From Fructobacillus apis (GTDB taxonomy: Bacteria > Bacillota > Bacilli > Lactobacillales > Lactobacillaceae), in the NCBI RefSeq assembly GCF_023893635.1, contig NZ_JAMWYK010000001.1, positions 342,472 to 406,471 of the forward strand: a stretch of 64,000 nucleotides of DNA, given 5' to 3'. Position 1 is the stretch's first letter; each line of letters opens with the position of its first letter. The notes under the pieces were generated by a model. The model was not told the origin of the DNA. It made no database searches and saw nothing but the letters and a program-made list of their open reading frames with translations. The translations under genes were made by a program, and so were the position numbers. Positions 33,263 through 43,211 of this stretch are shown here, piece after piece.

Positions 33263-34606
33263 TTGGAAAAATTAGAACACGAAAAAGTCCTCAGAGACCC
33301 CATTCACGACTTTATTCACATCCAAGATCAGCTGATTTTGGATTTGATCAATACGAAGGAATTTCAGCGTTTGCGCCGCGTGCAACAACTTGGTGTGGCC
33401 AACACGATTTTCCACGGCGCAACCCATGACCGCTTTGGTCACTGCGCGGGTGCTTACGAACTGGCCCGCCGGGTAACGGAACACTTTGAGCAGTACTACT
33501 GCACCAAGGAAGAAGGCGATGGTCTTTGGAACCCCGAAGAACGCATGGTTACCTTGGCTGCCGCACTGCTCCACGACGTTGGACACGGCGCCTTCTCCCA
33601 CACCTTCGAACACCTCTTCCACACGGATCACGAGGCGATGACGCAACACATCATCACGGGGGACACCGAAATTAACAAGGTGCTCTTGCAAGAAGGTCCG
33701 GACTTCCCGAACAAGGTCGCGTCCGTCATTGCAAAGACTTACCCCAACCCACAGGTGGTGCAGTTGATTTCCTCCCAGTTGGACGTTGACCGCATGGATT
33801 ACTTGCTCCGTGACGCTTACTACACTGGCGCTTCATACGGTGAGTTCGACCTTTCCCGCATCTTGCGGATGCTTCGCCCATGCAAAAAGGGAATTGCCGT
33901 TGGAATCGGTGGGATGCACGCCGTCGAGTCCTACTTGGTAGCCCGTTACCAGATGTACTTGCAAGTGTACTTCCACCCCGTTTCCCGCGGAATGGAAATC
34001 ATCTTGGAACACATCCTGGGGCGCGTGAAGGAACTCTTGGCAGCGGGTAAGGAACCCGAATCATTGGTCGGTCCACTCCTCTTGCCAGTGTTCCAACCGG
34101 ACCACGATTTAACAGTGCACGAATACCTTCGTTTGGATGACAACCTCTTCTTGACGGCGATTAACGGCTGGCAGGATTCAGACGATACAATCCTTGCTGA
34201 TTTGTCACAGCGTTTCTTGGGACGTAAGCCATTTAAGTCCATCCAGATCAACGAAGAGTCAGCCCCTCACTTGGACCGACTCGAAAAGATCATCAAGGAC
34301 GCCGGCTTTGATCCAGAGTACTACACGGCGCGCAACGACGCCTACGATTTGCCATACGACGATTACAAGCCGGCGGCAAAGAAGCCACGGACGCAAATCG
34401 AATTGTTGCTGGCGGACGGTACGCAAAAGGAATTGTCTGAGCTTTCAACGCTTGTTGGGGCGATTAAGGGGCACGCATCATTGGATCAGCGCTTCTTCTT
34501 CCCACGCGAGATGCTGGACAATGGGCCGGACGACTTGTTCGAAGCCGTGCATGACTCCTTCCAATCATTGATTAAAAACGACACCTTCATTCCTGGTGAA
34601 GATTAA
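33263..34606 (+). CDS. HD-domain phosphohydrolase (dGTPase-like, YwfO type)
   Basis: 447 residues. The HD superfamily metal ligands are visible: His in HDRFGHCAGAYE, the HD doublet in LLHDVGHGAFSHTFEH (about residue 110), and a distal Asp in SSQLDVDRMDYLLRD. This is the layout of dNTP triphosphohydrolases and of YwfO, which hydrolyses dNTPs. The frame is open far upstream, but AAAGGTG six bases before the TTG at 33263 gives the start MEKLEHEKVLRDPIHDF, matching the family N-terminus. It is divergent from the DUF1934 gene. Confidence 0.88.
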   Translation: MEKLEHEKVLRDPIHDFIHIQDQLILDLINTKEFQRLRRVQQLGVANTIFHGATHDRFGHCAGAYELARRVTEHFEQYYCTKEEGDGLWNPEERMVTLAAALLHDVGHGAFSHTFEHLFHTDHEAMTQHIITGDTEINKVLLQEGPDFPNKVASVIAKTYPNPQVVQLISSQLDVDRMDYLLRDAYYTGASYGEFDLSRILRMLRPCKKGIAVGIGGMHAVESYLVARYQMYLQVYFHPVSRGMEIILEHILGRVKELLAAGKEPESLVGPLLLPVFQPDHDLTVHEYLRLDDNLFLTAINGWQDSDDTILADLSQRFLGRKPFKSIQINEESAPHLDRLEKIIKDAGFDPEYYTARNDAYDLPYDDYKPAAKKPRTQIELLLADGTQKELSELSTLVGAIKGHASLDQRFFFPREMLDNGPDDLFEAVHDSFQSLIKNDTFIPGED

Positions 34607-34610
34607 CATA

Positions 34611-34645
34611 AAAAAACGCCTCCGATTTTCATCGGAGGCTTTTTT
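34611..34645. terminator. Bidirectional terminator, HD protein / pepN
   Basis: GCCTCCGAT-TTTC-ATCGGAGGC with A and T tracts, between convergent genes. Confidence 0.85.
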
Positions 34646-34659
34646 CTGTCCTAATATTT

Positions 34660-37194
34660 TTATTTAACCAATCCAGCTAATGCAGTTGCAACCGTAGCCT
34701 GTTGGGTTTCCACCAACTTTACTCGGTTTTCAATCACAATGCGGTCGACCACAATTTCGCGGGCGATTCCTGGTTGGTCTTCCTTTGGCGTAAAGAAGGC
34801 GTTGAAGGCATCCAACTGGGCCTGGCTCTTCAATGTACGGGACATCACCGTGATGTAAGAAGAGAAGGACATGTCACCACCGAGGCGGTCTTCCAACCAA
34901 CCCCAGTTTGTCGTTACGAAGTCCCAGGCCATGTCCTTGCCCTTGTCGTTGGCCAAGACACCACCGAACCAATCACGCAAATCTTGCGGCTTGATGACAT
35001 CAGCGTCCATGAAGTAGGACACGAGCGTCTCCAACTGACCGGCGTCCGGGGTCGTGACCAAGGCAGCGCGCAAGTCACGCTTCAAAGAAGCATTACTCGT
35101 ATCAACGTAGGCCTTCACCATTTCGTCAAAGACTTCTTGGCTGTTGAAGTTCGCCAATTCGTTTTGAAGAACTTGGGTACGTCCGTCAGCTGCAAGCGCC
35201 TCAATCGACGTTGTAGAGGCATAACGGGCGTGGGCATCCTTTTTCATGGCCTCGTTCTTTCCAAACAAGGCAGCGGCAATCACCGTTGGACGCATCAACT
35301 CGTCGGATACGGAATCAGAGGCCGTTTTGTCCAAACCAAGGCGTTGGTAGCTGTCGTCAGACAGCGTTTTTACAAAGGCCTTCAAATCCTTTTCCAATTG
35401 GCTGCCACCATCCGCAAAGACCTTCGCTTGACCGATTACCTGGTAAACGAAGTTTTGAACCAAGGCAGAATCGGAGTCCTTCAACTTTGGCAAGACAGGC
35501 AAGATGTCAGCGATTCCCACTTGTCCGGCCTGAGCCAAGAACAGTTGATTCTGCAAGAATTGCGCCTGATCGATGGCTGACATTTCGGCCAATCCTTCGA
35601 CCTGTTCGGCCACGATTTCATCATCGTATGACACGATGTAGTGGCTGGCGTTTCCAACGTTCAAACGGAACGGACCATCAGAAGCCGTTTTCAATTCTTC
35701 CCAGTCACCCAAGTCCAAGCTTTCTTCTGAAAGCAAGTCAGGCAAGCCTTTGACAGACGCTGCCAAAGGTACTGCCCAACGACGGTCGTCGTTTGCAGGC
35801 TTTTCACCCAAGACGAACGGCTTTTGGCTGACCTTCACACGACCGTTTTCGATGGCCACGTGCAATTCAGGATAACCTGGTTGTTCCAACCAAGTGGCCA
35901 TCACAGCACCAATATCTTGACCAGACGCCTTTCCAAGTGCATCCCAAAGGTCTGAACCAGAAGCATTGCCGTAGGCCTTCTTTTCGAAGTAGGCCTTCAA
36001 GCCCTTACGCAAAGCGTCGTCACCAATCAACGAACGAACCATGACGAGCAAACGAGCACCCTTGGCGTAAACGATGGCTGGGTCAAAGAGGGCGTCGATT
36101 TCTTCTGGGTGGTGTACTTCGACGTGAACGGATTGCACGCCAGGAACGGCATCACGCTTCAAGGCTGCTTGCGCATCCTTGGCGTTGAAGCTTTCCCAGA
36201 TCTTCCAATCGGGTTCGATTGCGTCAATGCAGACGAATTCCATCATGTTAGCGAAGGATTCGTTCAACCAGAGTTCGTCCCACCACTTCATCGTGACCAA
36301 GTCACCGAACCACTGGTGCGCCAATTCGTGGGCAATCACCGTGGCAACGACCTGCTTCATTTCGAGTTCTGTGTTATCGGGGTCGACTAAGAGGTAGGCT
36401 TCACGGTACGTAACCATCCCCCAGTTTTCCATGGCTCCGGCTGAAAAGTCCGGCAAAGCCACTTGCAAGGATTGGGCCAATGGGTATGGCGTTTGGTAAT
36501 AGTCTTCGTAAAAGTCGATGGAACGCTTGGCGATGTCTAAGGCGAAATCCATGTCCTTTGCAGGGTGGGCCTTCGTGGCGTAGATACCGACCTTGATTCC
36601 GGACTTCGTCTTCGTTTCAACGGATTGGAAGTCACCGAAGGCAAAGGCTACCAAGTAAGTTGACATCTTAACGGTCTTTTCGAAGTAGTGAACCCCGTCT
36701 TCCACCTTTTCTTCCGGCGTGTTTGAGATGGCGACTTCGCCATCCTTTTCGTCAAAGGAGAGCGCGAGCTTAAAGGTCGCCTTTGCTTCCGGCTCATCGA
36801 TGGATGGGAAGGCCTGACGGGCAAAGTACGTTTCAAACTGCGTGGAAACAACCTGCTTGTCTTCCCCATCTTCCTTATAGTAAGAAGGGTAAATCCCGTT
36901 CATGTTGTCCGTCAAAGGTGCGGTGTAGGCTACCTTGATTTCAACCTTGCCGTCCTTTGGACTTTCAAAGGTAAACTGATCGTTTTCCTTATCCATCTCA
37001 AAGGCAACGTCTTCGCCGTCCACTTGAACAGAAGAAACCGTCAAATCGTGTTGGTGCAAAGCCAAGTTCTTTTGCTTCGCCTCACCCGTGATTACCGCTG
37101 TTCCAGAAATCACCTTTTCAGCACGGGACACATGGATTTGCAAATCATAGTGCTCCGGTTGAAAAATCTCGTAAAGTCGTTGAATTGATGCCAT
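34660..37194 (-). CDS. pepN: Aminopeptidase N (M1 family, lysyl aminopeptidase)
   Basis: A cytosolic zinc exopeptidase of the peptide utilisation system of lactic acid bacteria, releasing N-terminal residues. 844 residues, the PepN norm. The exopeptidase motif GAMENWG (about residue 255) and zinc site HELAHQWFGDLVT followed by WLNESFA (third ligand Glu) are intact, with a C-terminal ERAP1-like helical domain. AAGGAG lies before the ATG. Monocistronic. Confidence 0.96.
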   Translation of the reverse strand: MASIQRLYEIFQPEHYDLQIHVSRAEKVISGTAVITGEAKQKNLALHQHDLTVSSVQVDGEDVAFEMDKENDQFTFESPKDGKVEIKVAYTAPLTDNMNGIYPSYYKEDGEDKQVVSTQFETYFARQAFPSIDEPEAKATFKLALSFDEKDGEVAISNTPEEKVEDGVHYFEKTVKMSTYLVAFAFGDFQSVETKTKSGIKVGIYATKAHPAKDMDFALDIAKRSIDFYEDYYQTPYPLAQSLQVALPDFSAGAMENWGMVTYREAYLLVDPDNTELEMKQVVATVIAHELAHQWFGDLVTMKWWDELWLNESFANMMEFVCIDAIEPDWKIWESFNAKDAQAALKRDAVPGVQSVHVEVHHPEEIDALFDPAIVYAKGARLLVMVRSLIGDDALRKGLKAYFEKKAYGNASGSDLWDALGKASGQDIGAVMATWLEQPGYPELHVAIENGRVKVSQKPFVLGEKPANDDRRWAVPLAASVKGLPDLLSEESLDLGDWEELKTASDGPFRLNVGNASHYIVSYDDEIVAEQVEGLAEMSAIDQAQFLQNQLFLAQAGQVGIADILPVLPKLKDSDSALVQNFVYQVIGQAKVFADGGSQLEKDLKAFVKTLSDDSYQRLGLDKTASDSVSDELMRPTVIAAALFGKNEAMKKDAHARYASTTSIEALAADGRTQVLQNELANFNSQEVFDEMVKAYVDTSNASLKRDLRAALVTTPDAGQLETLVSYFMDADVIKPQDLRDWFGGVLANDKGKDMAWDFVTTNWGWLEDRLGGDMSFSSYITVMSRTLKSQAQLDAFNAFFTPKEDQPGIAREIVVDRIVIENRVKLVETQQATVATALAGLVK

Positions 37195-37303
37195 CGCTTT
37201 TTCTCTCCTTTTATTAAAGAATTATGATAAAAATATCGCTTAGCCCCAGTATAGCGAAAGCCTTTCAAAAAAGATAGCCTTATTTTTAAAATTCCGTCCT
37301 TTC

Positions 37304-37332
37304 TTGCTCACACTCAAAAACCCCTCTATAAT
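37304..37332 (+). promoter_or_regulatory. Promoter of the antiporter gene
   Basis: -35 TTGCTC (37304-37309), 17-base spacer, -10 TATAAT (37327-37332), 38 bases before the ATG. Confidence 0.65.
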
Positions 37333-37369
37333 AGTCATTAGTGCAACACTGTTACAAGAAAGGACGATT

Positions 37370-39439
37370 ATGACAACACTCTTTTTGATCGCGTTACTTT
37401 TGGTTGCGGTTATCGCAGCCAACATTGTTAAACCCTTCATCCCCCGGGTACCCGAAGCCCTTGTATTGATTATCGTCGGAGGATTGTTCACTTTCATCCC
37501 CGTCTTTAAAAACTTCGAACTAGACCCCGAGTTCTTTTTATTCTTGATCATCGCGCCGTTGATGTTCCAAGAGGGTCAAGGTATTTCCTTTGCCACGATG
37601 AAGAAGCACTTCAACGCCATTTTCCAATTGTCGGTATTGTTGGCGCTCTTCGTGGTCGGGATTGTCGCCTTCGTGACGGATAAAATTCAATCCGCCTGGC
37701 CGCTGACGCTCGCTATCGCCTTGGCCGCCATCGTCGTCCCAACAGACGCCGTTGCCGTGAAGTCCATGACAACCGGCTTGAAAATGCCAAAGGGATTAAA
37801 CCAATCACTGGAACTCGAATCCCTCTTTAACGATGCCACGGGTATCGTTTTGTTGGACTTGGCCCTTTCCGTTTATAAGGAAGGCCACTTCAGTTTGGTA
37901 TCGGCCGTAAGCCACTTCACCATTGTAGCTCTTGGAGGATTGATTGTAGGAGCCCTCGCATCCGCCTTAATTGTGATGCTTCGTCTCTACCTCTCCTTCC
38001 ACGCTTCATCGGCACAGGCTACGACAATTCCACTGAATATTATGACCCCCTTTGCCATCTACCTTTTGGCAGAACACTTCCATCTCTCTGGAATCCTAGC
38101 CGTTGTGGCCGCTGGAATCGTGCACAACTACGAGCAATCCCGCTTACAGTTGATTGCAACGGAATCGCGCGTGATTTCCGGTACGATTTGGCAGACGTTG
38201 ACGACACTTCTAAACGGAATCGTCTTCGTTATCTTAGGACTGTCATTCCCGAAGATTTTGAAACTCATCGGTGACTTTGGTTTTGAAAAGTCACTCGGCC
38301 TCTTCTGGTTAGCCGTCATCATCTACATCGTGATGTACGCCGCCCGTTTCATCTGGGTCTCCTTCCAGAAACAAGACCGCTTGGTTTCTTTCTTTGGGGA
38401 ACACCAAACCGAAGACCGCATTCACCGCGCGCAAATCTTCGGAATCGCCGGCGTCCACGGGGCCGTGACCTTAGCCTTGGCGATGTCCTTGCCAAAGACG
38501 GTGAACGGACAGCCGTTGCCATTCTTGAACGAAATCCTTTTGGTCTCCACCTTGGTGATTTTGATTTCACTTATCGCTGCAACGCTCGTCTTGCCAAAGC
38601 TCTTGGACGAGGAAGAACTTGCCTACAGCGAAAAGGAACTAAACGATGCACGTTCTGAAATGATTGACGCTTCCATCATCAAGATGGAACAGCGCATTGC
38701 TGACCACGACACGAAGACGGCGATTGCCCAAACCTTGCAAACGCAGAAGTTGACGGTTGGGCATCCAAAGCCAAGCCATGAGCAAGAATCCATCGCGTTG
38801 TTGACGAAAATCTCGGATCAACTGCAGGAGCGCTTGGACCAGATGGTGGAAGAAGGCTACGATCAAAACATTGTTGATCGTTACAGCCGATTCATGGTTC
38901 GAGGTTTACTTTCACCCGCTACTTCCCGACATCCGTTGATGCAGATTAAGCAGCGCTTGCACCATTACCGGCATGAATTTTCCTGGCACATGAAGACGAA
39001 GACCTTCACGCAGGGTCAGCGTCGTCGGTACCGCGAAAATATGTTGGCCCGTGACCCCGAACGCGCGCGTCTCGTTCGCCAATGGAAGGATGGCCGCGAA
39101 GCCATGCTGTCCTTGAATAAGGAGATGCAACACACGGCGGATGGTCTCTTGTCACATGCCTTGCAAAACGAGCTTGAAAACCACGAGGATACCGAAAACG
39201 TGGCGGAAGTTCGCCAGCTGTTGGACCGTTTCTTCCGAATCGTGAACCACGATTACCGTAAGCAAGCCGTGTCTGTGAAAACGTCAGAGTACATTCAGGC
39301 CTTTGCCGATGAGTACGCCTACCTGTCAACGCAACTTGCAGCCGGGAAGGTGAAGGCGGCTGTCGCCGATGAACTCTACAACGAGATTAATCAAGCGCAG
39401 ACACTTCTTCTGATGGAACAGGAAAACCACGAAGATTAA
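37370..39439 (+). CDS. Na+/H+ antiporter, CPA1 family
   Basis: 689 residues: a 12-helix membrane domain (about 1-410) and a long cytosolic C-terminal region (about 420-689) that is charged and helical. The CPA1 ion-binding segments VVPTDAVAVKSM (helix 5 region) and ESLFNDATGIVL (double-Asp type ND motif) are present, as is GIAGVHGAVTLALA. It exchanges cytosolic Na+ or K+ for protons in pH and salt homeostasis. AAAGGA is before the ATG at 37370; the 22 upstream codons of the frame overlap the promoter. Monocistronic. Confidence 0.9.
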   Translation: MTTLFLIALLLVAVIAANIVKPFIPRVPEALVLIIVGGLFTFIPVFKNFELDPEFFLFLIIAPLMFQEGQGISFATMKKHFNAIFQLSVLLALFVVGIVAFVTDKIQSAWPLTLAIALAAIVVPTDAVAVKSMTTGLKMPKGLNQSLELESLFNDATGIVLLDLALSVYKEGHFSLVSAVSHFTIVALGGLIVGALASALIVMLRLYLSFHASSAQATTIPLNIMTPFAIYLLAEHFHLSGILAVVAAGIVHNYEQSRLQLIATESRVISGTIWQTLTTLLNGIVFVILGLSFPKILKLIGDFGFEKSLGLFWLAVIIYIVMYAARFIWVSFQKQDRLVSFFGEHQTEDRIHRAQIFGIAGVHGAVTLALAMSLPKTVNGQPLPFLNEILLVSTLVILISLIAATLVLPKLLDEEELAYSEKELNDARSEMIDASIIKMEQRIADHDTKTAIAQTLQTQKLTVGHPKPSHEQESIALLTKISDQLQERLDQMVEEGYDQNIVDRYSRFMVRGLLSPATSRHPLMQIKQRLHHYRHEFSWHMKTKTFTQGQRRRYRENMLARDPERARLVRQWKDGREAMLSLNKEMQHTADGLLSHALQNELENHEDTENVAEVRQLLDRFFRIVNHDYRKQAVSVKTSEYIQAFADEYAYLSTQLAAGKVKAAVADELYNEINQAQTLLLMEQENHED

Positions 39440-39450
39440 TCTGTGAAAAC

Positions 39451-39487
39451 AAAAAGAAGCAGGCCGCATTGGCCTGCTTCTTTTTTT
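39451..39487. terminator. Bidirectional terminator, antiporter / DUF1054
   Basis: AAAAAGAAGCAGGCC-GCAT-TGGCCTGCTTCTTTTT between convergent genes. Confidence 0.88.
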
Positions 39488-39506
39488 AACTGATCAAATT
39501 GTTTGC

Positions 39507-40112
39507 TTAATCCGCTAATTGTTCGTAAAGGGGCAAGAGCTCCTTCAACGTGTCGAGCAGTAAGTTGGTCAATTGCTCTGGTTCGTCGAACAAGGGGCTA
39601 TCCTTTGGGATTTGGCGTCCAAGAAGCACCTCGGCTGCCTTCACTTTTCCGTAACGCGTCACGATGGCCTCGTATTCACCAAGTTCGTGGCGGTTGTTAT
39701 CCATGTGGTCCTGTGACAACACGTAGTCAGATGGCAAGGCGGCAACCTGGTCAGCCAAGGCGTGCATCTGCTCAGCCAAGCGTGGGCCATCCGCCTTCAC
39801 CTTTTTCATGTTCTCTTCGATGGCCAAGTAGAAGTACAAGTGATCATCCCAGAAACCAAGCTCAAAGTGGGCTTCCATCTTGTAGCCCCGCTTGTTTGGC
39901 GCAAAGGCCACCCAGGTGTTTTCAGGTGGGTTCACCTTTCGCATCTTGTGCTTGGCCACGTGTGCCACCCAGGGACGACCGTCAGCGTTCAAAATAGGCA
40001 TCGCCAACTCAGCGAAGGCCTCGAACTTTGGATCGATGACGTTTCGAACCTTGTCCATTCGTCCTTCTAAGGTTTGATCGTTGAAAATATCAAAGTCAGT
40101 CTTTTGAAACAT
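39507..40112 (-). CDS. DUF1054 (UPF0637, YktB-like) protein
   Basis: 201 residues, soluble. The segments FDIFNDQTLEGRMDKVRNVIDPKF and GRPWVAHVAKHKMRKVNPPENTW, then YKMEAHFELGFWDDHLYF, match the YktB/DUF1054 family of unknown function. The ATG at 40112 has GGAAGGAAG before it and replaces an upstream start five codons earlier. It overlaps the end of the YihY gene by 17 bases, so the two are coupled. Confidence 0.85.
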   Translation of the reverse strand: MFQKTDFDIFNDQTLEGRMDKVRNVIDPKFEAFAELAMPILNADGRPWVAHVAKHKMRKVNPPENTWVAFAPNKRGYKMEAHFELGFWDDHLYFYLAIEENMKKVKADGPRLAEQMHALADQVAALPSDYVLSQDHMDNNRHELGEYEAIVTRYGKVKAAEVLLGRQIPKDSPLFDEPEQLTNLLLDTLKELLPLYEQLAD

Positions 40113-40953
40113 TTTTCTTCCTTCCAATCCAGTTGAACCCGGATAACCAATTCATCAAGACGAAACCAGTTACCAACACCGTGGCAACCAAGTTCAGCCA
40201 GAGCAGGAACACGATGATCGATGTCAAGGATTGGTAGAAGCCATACTTTCCGAACTGGAATTTGGCCACAAGCGCAAACACCTTGTTCAGCCCGTTCAAG
40301 GCAACCAAGTCGAAGAGTGACCCCAACAATGAGGCCAAGAACGGTGCACGGGCTTCTTTCGTTGGTAACTCATAGTTCATCCAAATCAACACGGCCCAAA
40401 GTCCAAACATGAGCACCCAGCGCGTTGGCTTCACCCAGAAGCCCAAGCCCGTCAAATCCTGGATGTAAACGCCCAGGATGTTTCCGGCAAAAATGAGAAC
40501 TGTGAAGACCACGACCATTAAAATGAGCCAGAGGAAGGACCAGAGTCGAGCCAAGATTGGCAAGAATGGTTCTTCGGCATCTGCTACTCGGTTAAAGGCT
40601 TCACGCAAGACCGTAATCACCCGTGACAACGCCCAGATAATAAAAATCAGAGACAGTGACCAGTAAGATTGCGTATTCGTATGCGCCACTGAATTCAAAA
40701 TGGGATGGATGAATTCGTTCACCGTTGCCGGCAAGAAGTCCGCCATCATTTCCGATAAGCGCGACGTGGTTACGTTCAAGGCTGAAATCACCAAAACAAC
40801 GGCAATCAACAATGGAAACAGCGTCAGCAAAACATAGTAGGCAAAGGTCGGACCAACCAACCCGATTTGAGCTCGTGAGAAGTAGAGAACGAGATCATTA
40901 ACGTGAAGCAGGCGATCTAACTTCGCCCACCCTTTTGTAATTCGATTTATCAT
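40096..40953 (-). CDS. YihY/BrkB family inner membrane protein
   Basis: 285 residues with about six hydrophobic helices. The family signature GPTFAYYVLLTLFPLLIAV (about 34-52) and the C-terminal SIIVFLLWLNLVATVLVTGFVLM are present. The family was once annotated as RNase BN and has no agreed function. AGGG closely precedes the ATG. It is the first gene of a two-gene unit with DUF1054. Confidence 0.88.
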   Translation of the reverse strand: MINRITKGWAKLDRLLHVNDLVLYFSRAQIGLVGPTFAYYVLLTLFPLLIAVVLVISALNVTTSRLSEMMADFLPATVNEFIHPILNSVAHTNTQSYWSLSLIFIIWALSRVITVLREAFNRVADAEEPFLPILARLWSFLWLILMVVVFTVLIFAGNILGVYIQDLTGLGFWVKPTRWVLMFGLWAVLIWMNYELPTKEARAPFLASLLGSLFDLVALNGLNKVFALVAKFQFGKYGFYQSLTSIIVFLLWLNLVATVLVTGFVLMNWLSGFNWIGRKKNVSKD

Positions 40954-40969
40954 AATCCCTATTATATAA

Positions 40970-40999
40970 AAAAAGAACGTCCTTAGGGCGTTCTTTTTG
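40970..40999 (-). terminator. Terminator of the NADH peroxidase gene
   Basis: AAAGAACGTCC-TTA-GGGCGTTCTTT flanked by A and T tracts. Confidence 0.82.
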
Positions 41000-41019
41000 T
41001 TTTAAAATCATAATCCAGC

Positions 41020-42381
41020 TTAAACTGATGGCGTTTGTCCCAAAGCAACCTGAGCTGCCAAGTTCAAAACGGACCACTGACGGTCGAATCCAGGTTGGAA
41101 GAAGAAGTCGGCTTCGGCCAAGTCTTCCAAGGTCATCTTACCCTTGATAGCCAAGGCAATCGTGTTGGCATGAGCCGTTACGTCCTGCGTTGACAATACT
41201 TGTCCACCCAAGATTTCGTGTGTCTCTGGTTGGTAAGTCAACTTTACCCAAATTTCAGGGTTGCCGTCCGTCACGAACTCAGGACGAACCGTTGCATGGT
41301 ACAAAGAACCAGCCGTCTTCAATCCCATCTTCTCGGCGTTGTTGGCGTTCACACCCGTTGAAGCCAACTTGTAGTCGAAGACCGCCAAGGCTGAAGAACC
41401 GTTCACACCAGCAAAGGCGCGTCCTGGTTGATCAATCATGATGTTTTCAACAACATAACGGGCTTCGCGACGGGCCGTTGTTGCCAAGGCGATTGGTGCT
41501 GGTTGTCCAGCAGGCGTAAAGAGTGGCAAGATGGCATCACCGATGGCGTAAACGTTCTTAGCGTTCGTGCGCAAGTATGGGTCCGTCTTGATCCAACCGC
41601 GTTGGTCCAAGTCGATTTGTCCCTTCAAGTAGTCAGTGTTTGGCTTAACACCAGCAGCAACGATAACCAAGTCGGCGTCGAAACTTTGGCCGTCATCAGC
41701 CACAACCTTTTCAACAGCACCGTTTCCTTCAAATGATGAAACCGTGTGACCCAAGTGGAGGTTAACGCCACCATCAGTCAAAGCCTTGGCGATTGGTTCG
41801 GCCAATTCTTCATCCAAGTAGTTTCCCAAAGGACGCTTGATCATGTCGACAACCGTGACGTTCTTACCAGCTTCGGCAAACACTTCGGCGGCTTCGATAC
41901 CGATGTAACCAGTACCAACGACAACCACGTTCTTGACGGATGAATCCTTCACCTTGTCATCAATCTTTTGTGCCCAGTCACGTCCACGCATCAAGAACAC
42001 GTTGTCCAAGTCTGCGCCGGGTACTGGCAAAGTCATTGGCGTCACACCTGATGAAATAATCAACTTGTCGTATGAGTCCGTGAATACATCACCTGATACC
42101 AAGTTCTTCACCGTCACTTCTTGCTTGTCCGTGTCAACAGCTTCAACCAAGTGTGACTTCAAAACCTTACCACCGTATTGTTCGATGTCAGCTTCCTTAA
42201 AGTTACGAACGTCATCACGCTTCGTTACCTTACCTTCGAGGAACAATTCCATTCCACATGACATGAAGGAGATGAAATCTCCCGCTTCATATACCGTTAC
42301 GTCCATATCGGAATAGCGCGTCAACAATTCGTGCGCTGATTCGTGACCACCGTGCGATGCACCAATAATTACTACTTTCAT
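41020..42381 (-). CDS. npr: NADH peroxidase (FAD, redox-active Cys42)
   Basis: A flavoprotein reducing H2O2 to water with NADH. 453 residues: an FAD-binding Rossmann start (VVIIGASHGGHESAHELL) with His10 and the single catalytic Cys42 in SFMSCGMEL. Both are at exactly the positions of the Enterococcus faecalis peroxidase. The NADH-binding GTGYIGIEAAE (about residue 157) and AIGDA follow. Water-forming NADH oxidases share this fold, so oxidase activity remains possible. GGAGGAAG precedes the ATG. Its neighbours, two metal transporters and a PerR-like regulator, support a peroxide defence role. Confidence 0.87.
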   Translation of the reverse strand: MKVVIIGASHGGHESAHELLTRYSDMDVTVYEAGDFISFMSCGMELFLEGKVTKRDDVRNFKEADIEQYGGKVLKSHLVEAVDTDKQEVTVKNLVSGDVFTDSYDKLIISSGVTPMTLPVPGADLDNVFLMRGRDWAQKIDDKVKDSSVKNVVVVGTGYIGIEAAEVFAEAGKNVTVVDMIKRPLGNYLDEELAEPIAKALTDGGVNLHLGHTVSSFEGNGAVEKVVADDGQSFDADLVIVAAGVKPNTDYLKGQIDLDQRGWIKTDPYLRTNAKNVYAIGDAILPLFTPAGQPAPIALATTARREARYVVENIMIDQPGRAFAGVNGSSALAVFDYKLASTGVNANNAEKMGLKTAGSLYHATVRPEFVTDGNPEIWVKLTYQPETHEILGGQVLSTQDVTAHANTIALAIKGKMTLEDLAEADFFFQPGFDRQWSVLNLAAQVALGQTPSV

Positions 42382-42443
42382 TTTCTTCCTCCATATTTAA
42401 CTCAATTACTGACACCTATTATAGTGTCTTTTCTCACATAAGA

Positions 42444-42476
42444 AAAGCCTGAATTTCGAAAAATCCAGACTAAACC
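42444..42476 (-). terminator. Terminator of the VIT gene pair
   Basis: Minus-strand CTGGATTT-TTCG-AAATTCAG, then a T-rich tract, just past the stop at 42483. Confidence 0.6.
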
Positions 42477-42482
42477 AATTAA

Positions 42483-43199
42483 TTAGAATAGCAACCCAAT
42501 GCCGTAGTGAATAGCAATCGTTACCAAACCAACCCAAATATTTCTCCAGACTGCACGACCAATCATTCCCTGTGAGAACACAGCGGAAAGCAATCCAGTC
42601 AAAGCAGAGGCCACAACCGTTGCCAAGATAGCAGCCACGTATTGGTATTCCACTGGGAAGACCAAGAGGGCGATCAAAGGCAACGCGCCACCCAAGGCAG
42701 CGGAGAAGGTTGAAGCAAAGGCGGCAGACATTGGTGACACGTAGTGTCCCAACTGCATGTCGTACTTCACGGACAACACCGTTTCCAAAGGCTTTTCAGC
42801 CAACAATTCGCAGGCGATGGCCTTTGCGGTTTCAGGGCTAACCCCACGGTCCGTGTAGAAGGCTTGAACCGTCTCAACTTGTTCGCCAAAGGCTTCCTTC
42901 AAACGGGCGCGTTCGAGCGTTTCGGCAACCTTTTCTGAGTCAGACTGGGATGAAACCGCAGCGAACTCTCCTGAACCCATTGAAAGGGCACAGGCTAACA
43001 AATCTGACAAACCGGCCAGCACGATGACCAAACGGTCTGACGTTGCGGCTGCAACGGAGAACACAACACCAACAACGGTCAAGATACCGTCGTTTGACCC
43101 AAGGATTCCAGCTCGAATGGCGTTCAAGCGTTCTTCCATCGTTTGTCCGGACTGCTTTTCAGCCCGCTTCTTTTGCCAATTCATGAATAATGTCAACAT
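42483..43199 (-). CDS. VIT1/CCC1-family Fe2+/Mn2+ transporter (second of pair)
   Basis: 238 residues, about five membrane helices. The GILGSNDGILTVVGVVFSV start and the GSGEFAAVSSQSD segment after the second helix are typical of the VIT family, which exports Fe2+ or Mn2+ from the bacterial cytosol. The ATG at 43199 has AGGGAG before it. It follows its paralogue by 12 bases. The presence of two different subunits suggests distinct metals or a heteromer. Confidence 0.88.
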   Translation of the reverse strand: MLTLFMNWQKKRAEKQSGQTMEERLNAIRAGILGSNDGILTVVGVVFSVAAATSDRLVIVLAGLSDLLACALSMGSGEFAAVSSQSDSEKVAETLERARLKEAFGEQVETVQAFYTDRGVSPETAKAIACELLAEKPLETVLSVKYDMQLGHYVSPMSAAFASTFSAALGGALPLIALLVFPVEYQYVAAILATVVASALTGLLSAVFSQGMIGRAVWRNIWVGLVTIAIHYGIGLLF

Positions 43200-43211
43200 G
43201 GTCAATCTCCC

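Noticed and set aside
34702-35580. 292-codon plus-strand frame opposite pepN
   Set aside because: Long only because of pepN codon composition; composition is unlike a real protein and no start signals are present.
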